From: WTFY01 sp965203725
GTDB lineage: Bacteria; Pseudomonadota; Gammaproteobacteria; UBA4575
Length of the DNA: 64,000 bases
Reading direction: 5' to 3'
NCBI GenBank assembly: GCA_965203725.1
Contig: CBDBDH010000003.1
Span: forward strand, 248,001-312,000
Part shown: positions 49,742 to 59,047 of the stretch, one piece after another
Numbering within the stretch: position 1 is the first letter of the stretch
How the letters are laid out: every line of letters starts with the position of its first letter
Program-made: the position numbers and the translations under genes
Notes under the pieces: model-generated
What the model was told of the DNA's origin: nothing
Database searches by the model: none
Seen by the model: the letters and a program-made list of their open reading frames with translations, nothing else

Positions 49742-52024
49742 TCATACCGGTGGCGGCGCGATGACTTCCCGGCTGCCGTTGGCGAGGACAGCGCTGACAA
49801 CCCCGCTGTTCTCCATCTCTTCGATGATCCTTGCCGCACGGTTGTAACCGATTTTCAATCTTCGCTGCAGGTAGGAAATCGAGGCTTTGCGCGTTTCCGT
49901 GACGATGGCAATCGCTTCATCGTAAAGCGGGTCCAGTTCGCCGTCCTGGCTGCCTATGGGCTCCAGTCCGGGGATGGCATCCTTACCGTCCTCGGGATCC
50001 TGGGTAACTTCATTCAGATAGGTCGGAGCCCCTTTCCGCTTCAGGAAGGCGACGACCTTGTGGACCTCCTCGTCGGAAACGAATGCGCCGTGGATGCGGT
50101 CCGGCAAGGAGGTTCCCGGGGGCAGGTACAGCATGTCGCCGTGACCGAGCAGCTGTTCGGCGCCCATCTGGTCCAGGATGGTTCGCGAATCGACTTTCGA
50201 GGATACCTGGAAGGCGACCCTGGAAGGAATGTTCGCCTTGATCAGGCCGGTGATGACATCCACCGAAGGGCGTTGTGTAGCCAGAATGAGATGAATGCCG
50301 GCAGCCCTGGCCTTTTGTGCGATTCGTGCAATCAGTTCTTCGACTTTCTTGCCGACCACCATCATCATGTCCGCCAGCTCGTCCACGATGATCACGATGT
50401 TCGGCAATGGATTCAGTGTTTCGACAGGACTGCTCTCCAGCTCGCCGCTCTCTTGCAGGCTGACAAAAGGATCGGGGACCGGCTCGCCCTTGTCGATGGC
50501 CTGCTTCACTTTCGTGTTGTAGCCCTGGATGCTGCGTACCCCGAGTGCCGACATCAACTGGTAACGTCTTTCCATCTCGGCCACGCACCAGCGCAATGCA
50601 TTGGCGGCCTCCCTCAAATCGGTCACCACCGGCGAGAGCAGGTGCGGAATACCCTCGTATACGGCAAATTCCAGAATCTTGGGATCGATCAGGATGATGC
50701 GCACCTGCTGCGGCGTGGCCTTGTACAGTATGCTCAGCAGCATGGCGTTCAAGGCCACCGACTTGCCCGACCCGGTCGTGCCTGCCACCAGCAGGTGGGG
50801 CATTTTCGCAAGGTCCACGACGACCGGGCGGCCGCTGATATCCTTGCCCAGGGCCAGGGTCAGGATGGATGACGATTCGTCATAGGTCTCGGAGCGCAGG
50901 ATATCGCTGAGCACGACCAGTTCCCGGTATTCATTGGGGATTTCAAGACCAACGTGGGATTTCCCCGGAATGACCTCGACAATCCGCACGCTCACCACCG
51001 ACAGTGCGCGAGCCAGATCCTTGGCGAGGTTCGAGACTTTGCTCACCTTGATGCCCGCGGCAAGCTGCAGTTCAAATCGGGTGATCACAGGCCCCGGGTG
51101 GACCTCGACCACGGCCGCATCGATACCGAAGTCGAGCAGTTTCAACTCGACCTGACGAGACATGGCTTCCAGCGCATCGTCTGAATACCCTTTCGCATCA
51201 TCGGCAACGCTGTCCAGCATGGAGGTCGGCGGCAAAGCCGTCTCCACCGAATCGAACAACGGGATCTGGCGCTCCCGTTCGGCCCGCGCGCTGGGTGTGA
51301 TTTCTTCCACGGTAGGCTCGATTCTGGGCGGGGATTTCTGGATCTTCACCTTCTTGGCCTTGACGACCTTTTCGCGGGCCGTTCTCGCCTGCTTGCCCAG
51401 GTGCTTCTCTTTCAGCAGGCTGATCAGCCTCCAGAGCCCTGCACTGATCTTCAGGATGCACTTGCCGGTCGTGTCCAGCAGCCATAGCAGGGAGAAATGC
51501 GAGAACACCGTGATGCCGGCAAGAAACAGGGCCAGCAGCAGCAAGGTGGCACCGACGTAATTGAAGACTGCCAGGAATCCGCTGCCGACGATATCACCCA
51601 GCACACCCCCTGCGGTATCCGGAAGGAAGGCTGGCTGAAAATGGAGCGCCGCCAGCCCGCACCCTGCAGCCAGCGTCAGCAAGAAACCGGCCCAGCGCAA
51701 GCCCAGTGTGCGGTAATCGATCGCCTGCGTATCGGTTCCCCCCCGGTACAGGAGCCACCCGCTGTAGGCCACCATGACGGGCGCCAGGTAGGCGAGATAT
51801 CCGAACAGGAAGAAGAACAGGTCCGCGAACCAGGCGCCGGCCTTGCCGCCAAGGTTGCTTACAGCCTGATCGAAATTGGCCTGGGTCCAGCCGGGATCGG
51901 ACGGCTGATAGGTGAGCAACGCCAGCATCAGGTAGGCACCGAGCGCAACCAGTATCAGCAAAACACTTTCGCGCAGCCCCCTCGGCAAGGAAGCCCGATC
52001 AGCGGATTTCGATGGCTTTTTCAA
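49742..52024 (-). CDS. ftsK: DNA translocase FtsK
   Basis: The 760-residue protein has four N-terminal membrane segments (VLLILVALGAYLMLALLTY first), a short linker and a motor domain with Walker A in AGTTGSGKSVALNA (about 410-423) and Walker B DELADMMMV. It ends in a gamma winged-helix domain that reads KOPS (DEAIAIVTETRKASISYLQRRLKIGYNRAARIIEEME). It pumps chromosome ends to dif/XerCD at the septum. The start is probably TTG at 52024; the next in-frame codon upstream of it is a stop. Confidence 0.94.
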   Translation of the reverse strand: MKKPSKSADRASLPRGLRESVLLILVALGAYLMLALLTYQPSDPGWTQANFDQAVSNLGGKAGAWFADLFFFLFGYLAYLAPVMVAYSGWLLYRGGTDTQAIDYRTLGLRWAGFLLTLAAGCGLAALHFQPAFLPDTAGGVLGDIVGSGFLAVFNYVGATLLLLALFLAGITVFSHFSLLWLLDTTGKCILKISAGLWRLISLLKEKHLGKQARTAREKVVKAKKVKIQKSPPRIEPTVEEITPSARAERERQIPLFDSVETALPPTSMLDSVADDAKGYSDDALEAMSRQVELKLLDFGIDAAVVEVHPGPVITRFELQLAAGIKVSKVSNLAKDLARALSVVSVRIVEVIPGKSHVGLEIPNEYRELVVLSDILRSETYDESSSILTLALGKDISGRPVVVDLAKMPHLLVAGTTGSGKSVALNAMLLSILYKATPQQVRIILIDPKILEFAVYEGIPHLLSPVVTDLREAANALRWCVAEMERRYQLMSALGVRSIQGYNTKVKQAIDKGEPVPDPFVSLQESGELESSPVETLNPLPNIVIIVDELADMMMVVGKKVEELIARIAQKARAAGIHLILATQRPSVDVITGLIKANIPSRVAFQVSSKVDSRTILDQMGAEQLLGHGDMLYLPPGTSLPDRIHGAFVSDEEVHKVVAFLKRKGAPTYLNEVTQDPEDGKDAIPGLEPIGSQDGELDPLYDEAIAIVTETRKASISYLQRRLKIGYNRAARIIEEMENSGVVSAVLANGSREVIAPPPV

Positions 52025-52073
52025 AGCAGCTCACACCGAGTTGATCATCTGTCCTTAAATCATCCGTTTAAGA

Positions 52074-52103
52074 TATTGAATTAACTAAAACTATAATTCA
52101 ATA
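52074..52103. promoter_or_regulatory. AT-rich 9-bp inverted repeat between ftsK and trxB
   Basis: TATTGAATT (52074-52082) and AATTCAATA (52095-52103) are exact arms with a 12-nt spacer, followed by T5 on the plus strand. It may be an operator or weak terminator in the 274-bp divergent gap. Confidence 0.4.
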
Positions 52104-52298
52104 TTTTTGTATCACGGGATTTGCCCAAACCCCGCCATGGGCCTTTTATTGTACAGCAATACCGCTGCAACTCATGTAAAATTCGCCCCCATGAGCACAG
52201 GGGCGATGCCGCCAAGTTCGACGTCCAGAGTGTGGTAAATTCACAGGACGATTTCTCAGCCATTCATCCAGTCAGCGCGATACACAAAGGAACAGCGG

Positions 52299-53258
52299 AT
52301 GACCGAATCTCGACATTTTCGACTACTGATCCTGGGGTCCGGACCGGCGGGGTACACCGCGGGTGTCTATGCCGCGCGGGCCAACCTGAACCCTGCGATC
52401 ATCACCGGCATGGAGCAAGGCGGCCAGCTGACCACGACGACCGATGTAGACAACTGGCCGGGAGATGTGGAGGGCCTGCAGGGACCTGACCTGATGGACC
52501 GCATGCTGAGGCATGTCGAGCGCTACGGCACGGAAGTCATCTTTGATCACATCCGCACCGCGGACCTATCGTCGCACCCTTTCACGCTGACCGGTGACAT
52601 GGGGGCCTACACCTGTGACGCCCTGATTGTTGCTACCGGCGCATCGGCAAAATACCTGGGACTGCCTTCCGAAGAGGCCTACAAGGGAAAGGGAGTTTCG
52701 GCCTGTGCGACCTGCGACGGCTTTTTCTACAAGGAGAAAAAGGTCGCCGTCATCGGCGGTGGCAATACGGCTGCCGAGGAAGCGCTCTATCTGTCCAACA
52801 TCGCGAGCGAGGTGATCCTGGTCCACCGCCGCGATGCCTTGCGTAGCGAAAAAATCCTGCAGGACCAGCTGTTTGAAAGAGAGAACAGCGGCAATGTCAC
52901 GATCAAGTGGAATTACACGCTGGATGAAATCCTGGGGGACGATACCGGGGTGACCGGGATGCGCATCAAGAGCACCCTGGATGCCTCGACACAGGATATC
53001 GACCTGAGCGGTGTATTTATCGCTGTCGGACACACCCCGAACACCGCCATTTTCGAGGGCCAGCTGGACATGCAGGGCGGCTATATCCAGGTCAGCAGCG
53101 GGCTGCACGGAAATGCAACGGCCACGAGCGTTGCCGGCGTGTTTGCCGCCGGAGACGTGATGGACCATGTATACCGTCAGGCGGTCACTTCCGCAGGAAC
53201 AGGCTGCATGGCGGCACTGGATGCGGAAAAATACCTGGACAATCTTGCCAATGGCTGA
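52299..53258 (+). CDS. trxB: Thioredoxin reductase
   Basis: A 319-residue low-molecular-weight enzyme with FAD motif LGSGPAGYTAGVYAARA (12-28), the redox C136-A-T-C139-D, NADPH motif VIGGGNTAAEEALYL and GVFAAGDVMD. It reduces thioredoxin with NADPH. The start is ATG after AAAGGA. The next gene begins 22 bp downstream and aat follows, so trxB is the first gene of a likely three-gene unit. Confidence 0.96.
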   Translation: MTESRHFRLLILGSGPAGYTAGVYAARANLNPAIITGMEQGGQLTTTTDVDNWPGDVEGLQGPDLMDRMLRHVERYGTEVIFDHIRTADLSSHPFTLTGDMGAYTCDALIVATGASAKYLGLPSEEAYKGKGVSACATCDGFFYKEKKVAVIGGGNTAAEEALYLSNIASEVILVHRRDALRSEKILQDQLFERENSGNVTIKWNYTLDEILGDDTGVTGMRIKSTLDASTQDIDLSGVFIAVGHTPNTAIFEGQLDMQGGYIQVSSGLHGNATATSVAGVFAAGDVMDHVYRQAVTSAGTGCMAALDAEKYLDNLANG

Positions 53259-53279
53259 AGCTGCTTTTTTTACCGCCCC

Positions 53280-54467
53280 TTGACTGCCCAGCGTTCGATT
53301 CCCGAAAAAACCGGCCCGGCGCACACCTGCAGTTTCCTGAGTTCACTCGGGGCCGTCCAGGGTGCGGACTGGAACCGCTTGCTGGCCGATAACAGCCCCT
53401 TTTTGAAACACGAGTTTCTGCATGCCCTGGAGCGTAACGGCTGCCTGGGGGAAAGCTATGGCTGGTATCCACATCATCTGGTCGTGCGCGATGAGAACCG
53501 GCGGATCATTGCGGCTAGCCCGCTGTACGTCAAAACGAACTCCTATGGAGAGTTCGTGTTCGACTGGTCATGGGCATCCGCCTACGAGCAGGTCGGACTG
53601 TCCTACTATCCCAAATTCGTGGCTTCGGTCCCCTACACGCCCGTGACCGGCCCTCGCCTGCTGATCCTGCCGGAAATACCCGCGCAGCAAAAAAACAAGA
53701 TTGCAGCGGCCATGATCGATGCCACAATCCGGGAAGCGCAGCGGCTCGACATGTCGAGCATGCACTGGCTGTTCAACCTCGACGAGGAATGCAAATTCTA
53801 CAAGCAGAGCAATCTGGTGTTGCGCCTCGGGTGCCAGTACCACTGGCACAACCGGAATTACGGGTGCTTTGATGATTTCCTGCAAGACCTGGTGTCCCGG
53901 AAAAGAAAAAAGATCCGGCGTGAAAGGCGTTTCGTACAGGACCAGCAAATCCGCATTCAGCGCCTTCACGGCTCGGAGCTCGACGATACGCTATGGCAGC
54001 AGGTACACGGCTTTTACGTGAATACCTTTCACCGCAAACACAGCCTGCCCACGCTCAGCCTCGGATTTTTCAGGGAGCTCGGAACCAAGATGGGCTCGCA
54101 GGTCTTGCTGGTGCTGGCTTTCCACGACGAAAAGCTGATTGCATGTGCGATCAATTTTCTCGATGATGACACGCTGTACGGGAGATTCTGGGGATGCCTG
54201 AAACCATTTCACGGGCTGCACTTTGAGGCCTGCTATTACCAGGGCATCGAATACGCCATCGAACACCGGCTTTCCTCTTTTGAACCCGGCGCCCAGGGCG
54301 AGTACAAAATCAGCCGAGGCTTCCTGCCGACCCGGACCTGGTCCGCTCACTGGATCGCAGATGCACGTCTGAGGGCCGCTATCGGGGACTTTTGCCGGCG
54401 CGAAGAACGCCTCATGCAGCATGAATGCAAGGAACTGATGGCATCATCCCCCTACAGGATTAACTAA
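53280..54467 (+). CDS. FemAB-like/DUF482 GNAT-fold protein
   Basis: The 395-residue protein matches the DUF482 pattern: PFLKHEFLHALERNGC, RFFVQDQQ-type basic segment SRKRKKIRRERRFVQ, LIACAINFLDDDTLYGRFWGC and FEPGAQGEYKISRGFLPTRTWSAHWI. These belong to the FemAB/GNAT superfamily (predicted peptidoglycan-related aminoacyltransferases), but the substrate is unknown. Position between trxB and aat is common in gammaproteobacteria. aat, which uses aminoacyl-tRNA, shares the fold. The TTG start at 53280 is the only candidate near the conserved N-terminus and is uncertain. Confidence 0.78.
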   Translation: MTAQRSIPEKTGPAHTCSFLSSLGAVQGADWNRLLADNSPFLKHEFLHALERNGCLGESYGWYPHHLVVRDENRRIIAASPLYVKTNSYGEFVFDWSWASAYEQVGLSYYPKFVASVPYTPVTGPRLLILPEIPAQQKNKIAAAMIDATIREAQRLDMSSMHWLFNLDEECKFYKQSNLVLRLGCQYHWHNRNYGCFDDFLQDLVSRKRKKIRRERRFVQDQQIRIQRLHGSELDDTLWQQVHGFYVNTFHRKHSLPTLSLGFFRELGTKMGSQVLLVLAFHDEKLIACAINFLDDDTLYGRFWGCLKPFHGLHFEACYYQGIEYAIEHRLSSFEPGAQGEYKISRGFLPTRTWSAHWIADARLRAAIGDFCRREERLMQHECKELMASSPYRIN

Positions 54468-54488
54468 AACGATTTTCATTGTGCTGAA

Positions 54489-55217
54489 GTGGACATTCAC
54501 TGGCTAGACCCCTCGAACAGGCTCGCTCCATTTCCTGACGTAGAAAAAGCCCTGCAAAACCCCGACGGACTGCTTGCAGCAGGAGGAGACCTGAGCGCCA
54601 CGCGACTGCTGAACGCATATCGCAGGGGCATTTTCCCCTGGTACGAAGACGGCCAGCCAATCTTGTGGTGGTCTCCAGACCCCAGAGGCGTCCTCTATAC
54701 GCAGCAATTCCGGGTTTCTTCCAGCTTGAGAAAAACCTTGCGCAAGCAGGAGTGGACCGTAACCTTCGACGGTGATTTCAGAAAGACGGTAGCCGCTTGC
54801 GCTGCACCCCGAAGCTATGCAAGGGGCACGTGGATTACCGATGACATGACGGAAGCCTATACCGCCTTGCACCGTCTTGGCTATGCGCATTCCGTTGAAC
54901 TGTGGGATGACCAGGAGCGGTTAATCGGCGGCGTGTACGGGGTCATGATCGGGAAAATGTTTTTTGGCGAGTCCATGTTCAGCTTTCAAACCAACGCCTC
55001 CAAGGTTGCCCTTGCGTACATGGTCAGCCACTTACACCGCTGGGGCTGCCCGTTACTGGATTGCCAGTTGCCCTCGACCCATCTGCTGAGCCTTGGAGCA
55101 AAAGCCATACCAAGAAGGGATTACATTCGTATCATGACGCCCTTGTGTGATGAGGAGCAGGCCGGTTTCACATGGGCACTGGACAAGAGCATCGATGTCG
55201 CAAACTGGAAGACTTAG
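54489..55217 (+). CDS. aat: Leucyl/phenylalanyl-tRNA-protein transferase
   Basis: The 242-residue protein has FPDVEKALQNPDGLLAAGGDLSATRLLNAYRRGIFPWYEDGQPILWWSPDPRGVLY, the L/F-transferase signature, and GVYGVMIGKMFFGESMFS. It adds Leu or Phe to N-terminal Lys/Arg, creating ClpAP/ClpS N-degrons. The start is GTG. ate and infA, often next in this order, are not present; instead a repeat-rich 330-bp gap follows. Confidence 0.94.
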   Translation: MDIHWLDPSNRLAPFPDVEKALQNPDGLLAAGGDLSATRLLNAYRRGIFPWYEDGQPILWWSPDPRGVLYTQQFRVSSSLRKTLRKQEWTVTFDGDFRKTVAACAAPRSYARGTWITDDMTEAYTALHRLGYAHSVELWDDQERLIGGVYGVMIGKMFFGESMFSFQTNASKVALAYMVSHLHRWGCPLLDCQLPSTHLLSLGAKAIPRRDYIRIMTPLCDEEQAGFTWALDKSIDVANWKT

Positions 55218-55374
55218 CAGGCAAACGATTTCAGCAGACGCAGTCCTGCGCCTGGAAAACCCTGTGGATTCCAGGCACTCTCGGATTTGCGTCCGGGCAG
55301 GTATCTGACAACAAAAATGTGCTCTGCTAGAATCCGCCCAGATATAGTATGGTATTCTAGGAGCGCAGGCGATG

Positions 55375-55510
55375 GGGTACAGGGTACAGGGTACAGGGTA
55401 CAGGGTACAGGGTACAGGAGTGCAGGGTACAGGGTACAGGGTACAGGGTACAGGAGTGCAGGGTACAGGGTACAGGGTACAGGGTACAGGGTACAGGAGT
55501 GCAGGGTGCA
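55375..55510 (+). repeat. GGGTACA heptamer array with GGAGTGCA spacers
   Basis: Fifteen exact GGGTACA units arranged 6-4-5, each block ending in GGAGTGCA, and a final GGGTGCA. The array lies 34 bp before the DUF2236 start codon, entirely in its leader or promoter region, and has no coding function in any frame I can support. Confidence 0.95.
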
Positions 55511-55544
55511 GTCTTGGGCGAATTGATCAAAGGAAAGCCTTGCA

Positions 55545-56720
55545 ATGAAGATGAAAGTCTCACCCAGCACCTATACCGAACATTACATCTCAGCGCGCCT
55601 GCATGACCTTGTCACCGCGGACAACTACATTGAGCATACCTACGTAGGCGACCCCGCACTGGACCCGGTGATGGAGGAAATCTCCACCCTTCCCGATGAA
55701 GACCTGCACAGGTTCATCGGCGCCGGGATAGAACGACAAACCGAGGTTTTACGCACCGCTCCCCAGGCACTACGCGACGTTTTCGAGCAGATCAACGAGC
55801 CTCCTTCCTGGCTCGACTACGAAGCCTTCAACCCGGCCATCCAGGCATTCTATACCAAGGCCACCGACATACTGCTCGCAATGGTCACCGGCGTGCTGGT
55901 CGAAGGCTTTTCGACGCTGATGAGCAAGTCATTCAGTATTACCGGCCGCATGATGCAGGAAAACGATATGAGCATACGGCAACTGAAGCAGGTCAACCGC
56001 CATTTGCTGGAAATATTTTTTCCGGGCGGCCTGCTCAGAAAAGGGGATGGCTGGAAGCTGTCCGTGCGCATCCGGTTCATCCATGCCCGGGTGAGACAGT
56101 TGATGGAGTCTGCCGAAGAGTGGAATACGAAGGCCTGGGGCGTACCCATCAGTGCGGCACACATGGGTTTTTCAACCGCCCTGTTTTCATACCGGCTGCT
56201 GGAGCACTCAAGCGCAGTAGGTGCAAACTATAGCCAGGATGAGAAGGACAGCATCTTCGAGTTATGGCGCTATGTGGGCTACCTCATGGGTGTGCCTGAA
56301 ACGATCCTGCACACCACCCCGCAAGAAGCACGCAAGCTGTTCAAGATCGGCTTCAAGTGCGAGCCGCCCCCGGACGCCGATGCAGCAACCGTAGCCAACA
56401 CCCTGATACATCACATCCCCCTGGTCGCCGGGCTGACCGACCCCGGGGAACAGGATTCCATGAGAGAACTGGCCTACCGCATTTCAAGGGCATTGATCGG
56501 CAACCATCTTGCCGATCAACTGCATTTCCCGAAAAGCGGCAGTATGGGAGTGCTGCACATGTACCGGGCCAAGCAACTCAGCCTGCGACTGACAAAGGAT
56601 GTGCAATTGATCAAGTCAGAGAATTTTCTTCAGTTGCTGAACGCTTCCCAGTACGATGAGGGCGGTATGAGCTACAAGATGCCCGACCATGTACTCGCAT
56701 CAAAATCAAGCGAATGGTAA
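55545..56720 (+). CDS. MpaB-like/latex-clearing-protein-type oxygenase (DUF2236)
   Basis: The 391-residue, mainly helical protein has the DUF2236 pattern: EPPSWLDYEAFNPA, GFSTLMSKSFSITGRMMQ and KLSVRIRFIHARVRQLM, where R-x3-H supplies the haem ligand in Lcp. MGVPETILHTTPQEARKLF follows. Family members include rubber oxygenase Lcp and mycophenolate oxygenase MpaB. No signal peptide is evident, so it is probably cytoplasmic or peripheral. The substrate is unknown. AAAGGAAAG precedes the ATG. A heptamer repeat array sits directly upstream. Confidence 0.78.
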   Translation: MKMKVSPSTYTEHYISARLHDLVTADNYIEHTYVGDPALDPVMEEISTLPDEDLHRFIGAGIERQTEVLRTAPQALRDVFEQINEPPSWLDYEAFNPAIQAFYTKATDILLAMVTGVLVEGFSTLMSKSFSITGRMMQENDMSIRQLKQVNRHLLEIFFPGGLLRKGDGWKLSVRIRFIHARVRQLMESAEEWNTKAWGVPISAAHMGFSTALFSYRLLEHSSAVGANYSQDEKDSIFELWRYVGYLMGVPETILHTTPQEARKLFKIGFKCEPPPDADAATVANTLIHHIPLVAGLTDPGEQDSMRELAYRISRALIGNHLADQLHFPKSGSMGVLHMYRAKQLSLRLTKDVQLIKSENFLQLLNASQYDEGGMSYKMPDHVLASKSSEW

Positions 56721-56875
56721 AACGCATACGACTGCAAAAAGCCGGGTCCTGATTGCGATGCTTTACACCGTTATGCTACGTTTGGCGTACTGTTCATGCC
56801 TCCCTGCACCCGGCAGGGATAAAATGACTGCCTTGTACACAATGCAGCGCTGACCGTATCCCACTGGAGAAACCC

Positions 56876-57691
56876 ATGACTGGCGCCTACCCTTCCCTGC
56901 AATCGGTTTTGTGGCTGGTCGTTCTGGCCTTGCTGGCCTTGCACGGAGTCCCCGTGCATCCGCAGCCCCTGACACCCGAGGAAATGGGCCTGAAGATCGC
57001 GCGTGATACCGAGGTACGTGACCAGGGCTTTGGCAACCTCACGGCGCAACAAACCATGATTCTGCGCAACAAGAAGGGGCAAGAGAGCCTGCGCCAGCTT
57101 CGAGTGAAAGTCCTGGAAGTACCCGAGGATGGCGACAAGAGCCTGTTTGTTTTTGACAATCCCCGCGACGTGCAGGGAACTGCGCTGCTGATCCACGGCC
57201 ACAAGGTTGCCCCGGACGACCAGTGGCTCTATCTGCCTGCCCTGAAGCGTGTGAAACGCATCAGTTCTTCCAATCAATCGGGCTCTTTCATGGGCAGCGA
57301 GTTTGCCTACGAAGACATGAGCAGTCCGGAGGTGGAAAAATTCACTTACCGCTACCTGCACGATGAACCATGCGGAGACCTGACTTGCACGGTCATGGAA
57401 CGCTTTCCGGTCAATAAGAAATCGAGCTACAGCCGCCAGGTGATCTGGCAAGACAGGGAGGCTCTGCGCGCATGGAAAATCGAGTACTACGACCGCAAGA
57501 ACGCGCACCTGAAAACGCTTACCCTGAGCGATTACAAGCTGTACCTGGAACGGTACTGGCGTGCCAGCCAGATGACGATGGTCAATCACCTGACCGGAAA
57601 AAGCACCGTCATGACCTGGACGGATTACCAGTTCCAAGCCGACTTGGATGATCGTGACTTCACGAAGACCGGACTGAGACGAGCACGTTAA
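56876..57691 (+). CDS. LolA-like outer-membrane lipoprotein-sorting family protein
   Basis: A 271-residue exported protein. The hydrophobic signal (VLWLVVLALLALHGVPVHPQP) is followed by a lipid-binding beta fold of the type found with RND/MMPL transporters (PF17131-like): LTAQQTMILRNKKGQ, DNPRDVQGTALLIHGHKVAPDDQWLYLPALKRVKRISS and GSFMGSEFAYEDM. It is distinct from the true LolA in this window. Such proteins usually sit in a three-gene set with an RND exporter and an outer-membrane protein; here only the last two are present. The next gene starts 4 bp downstream. Confidence 0.8.
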   Translation: MTGAYPSLQSVLWLVVLALLALHGVPVHPQPLTPEEMGLKIARDTEVRDQGFGNLTAQQTMILRNKKGQESLRQLRVKVLEVPEDGDKSLFVFDNPRDVQGTALLIHGHKVAPDDQWLYLPALKRVKRISSSNQSGSFMGSEFAYEDMSSPEVEKFTYRYLHDEPCGDLTCTVMERFPVNKKSSYSRQVIWQDREALRAWKIEYYDRKNAHLKTLTLSDYKLYLERYWRASQMTMVNHLTGKSTVMTWTDYQFQADLDDRDFTKTGLRRAR

Positions 57692-57695
57692 AGTC

Positions 57696-58952
57696 GTGCT
57701 GTGCAGATCCCTGCAAACCCTGATCCGCGCAGCCTGCCTCTTGACCATGGCCTGGAGCACGCAGGCAGGTGCAGGCGGCGAGATGGATCGGGAGCTCTTC
57801 GGGCAGATCAGGATCGAAAACCGCTGGTACCCCGAAAACCCTGCCTACCCCGGCCAGTCGGAGCTTGCCAGCGGGATCGTTTTTGAACCGGAACTGTACC
57901 TTGAAAGCGTCCATGGCTGGAGCTTCACCCTGGTGCCGTTTTTGCGCTACGACAGTGCTGATCCCCACCGCAGCCATGCAGACTTGCGTGAAGCATATTT
58001 CCTGCTGCTCGGCGAAATTGGAGATGGCGAGTGGGAACTGCGCCTTGGCGTGGACCGGGTATTCTGGGGGGTAGTCGAGTCCAATCACCTGGTGGATATC
58101 ATCAACCAGACGGACCTGATCGAGCACCCGGACGAAGAAGTCGAACTGGGCCAGCTCATGGCGCACGCCACCTGGTCCGGCAACCTGGGTGTCGCCGAGT
58201 TGTTCATCCTCCCACACCACCGGGAACGTACCTTTCCAGGCCGCGAAGGCCGCCTGCGCTCATCACTCGTCGTGGATGACGACCACCCTTCCTACGAACA
58301 TGGAGCCGAGGAATGGCATCTGGATTTTGCGGCCCGGTACAGCCAGAACTTTGGACCGTTCGATGTTGGAATAAGCTATTTTGACGGCACCAGCCGGGAC
58401 CCGCTCCTGCGGCCCCAGGCCAGCCGGAAACACGAGGGGGAACTGGTGCTTGTTCCACATTATGAGCAGATACGCCAGTTTGGAATCGATGCGCAGCTGA
58501 CGACCGACGAATGGCTGTTCAAGCTTGAAGCCATCCATCGCTCCGACTCCCAAAATCTGCGTTTTGCAGAAGAAGATTATGCCGCTTTCGTGATTGGTGC
58601 CGAGTACACCTTCTATTCCGTATTCGAGTCCGCCGCTGACTTCGGAGTGCTTGCTGAGTGGTGTTACGACGAGCGCGGCAAGGATGCAACGAACGTCTTC
58701 GACGATGACTTCCTCGTCGGCATACGGGCAGCCTTCAATGATGTCCAGAATACGGAAGTATTCGCCAGCCTCCTGAAAGACCGGGATTACTCCACCAGCG
58801 CCTTCGTGATCGAGTTCCGCCGCCGCATCACCAATCAGTGGTCCGCGGATGTTGAGCTTTTTTCACTGCTCAACGTGGAACGGAAGGACGCCCAGCTTGA
58901 CCCGATCCGCCAGGACAGTTTTCTGGAATTTCGCCTGAACTACAACTTCTAG
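57696..58952 (+). CDS. Predicted outer-membrane beta-barrel protein
   Basis: A ~418-residue protein with signal (CLLTMAWSTQAGAGG) and alternating hydrophobic/hydrophilic strands ending in FLEFRLNYNF with C-terminal aromatic Phe, as in outer-membrane barrels. Repeated strand motifs are WYPENPAY, SFTLVPFLRYD, FDVGISYFDGTS and TYTFYSVF-like sequences. I do not recognise a specific porin family. It starts with GTG 4 bp after the LolA-like gene and is surely co-transcribed with it. Confidence 0.75.
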   Translation: MLCRSLQTLIRAACLLTMAWSTQAGAGGEMDRELFGQIRIENRWYPENPAYPGQSELASGIVFEPELYLESVHGWSFTLVPFLRYDSADPHRSHADLREAYFLLLGEIGDGEWELRLGVDRVFWGVVESNHLVDIINQTDLIEHPDEEVELGQLMAHATWSGNLGVAELFILPHHRERTFPGREGRLRSSLVVDDDHPSYEHGAEEWHLDFAARYSQNFGPFDVGISYFDGTSRDPLLRPQASRKHEGELVLVPHYEQIRQFGIDAQLTTDEWLFKLEAIHRSDSQNLRFAEEDYAAFVIGAEYTFYSVFESAADFGVLAEWCYDERGKDATNVFDDDFLVGIRAAFNDVQNTEVFASLLKDRDYSTSAFVIEFRRRITNQWSADVELFSLLNVERKDAQLDPIRQDSFLEFRLNYNF

Positions 58953-59047
58953 CCGCATGGCGGGGCGGCCCGAACGTGCAAAGACCGCAGTGGCGCTACC
59001 GCTGCTTGCAGCAACGCAGGAATGCCCGACAGCCCGATTTGCCCGGA

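Noticed and set aside
55375..55510. CRISPR array
   Set aside because: Units are 7 bp and contiguous, with no unique spacers and no cas genes.
55214..55570. ORFs reading through the GGGTACA array (e.g. TLYPVPCTLYPV)
   Set aside because: They merely translate the tandem repeat; no start, ribosome binding site or family similarity supports them.
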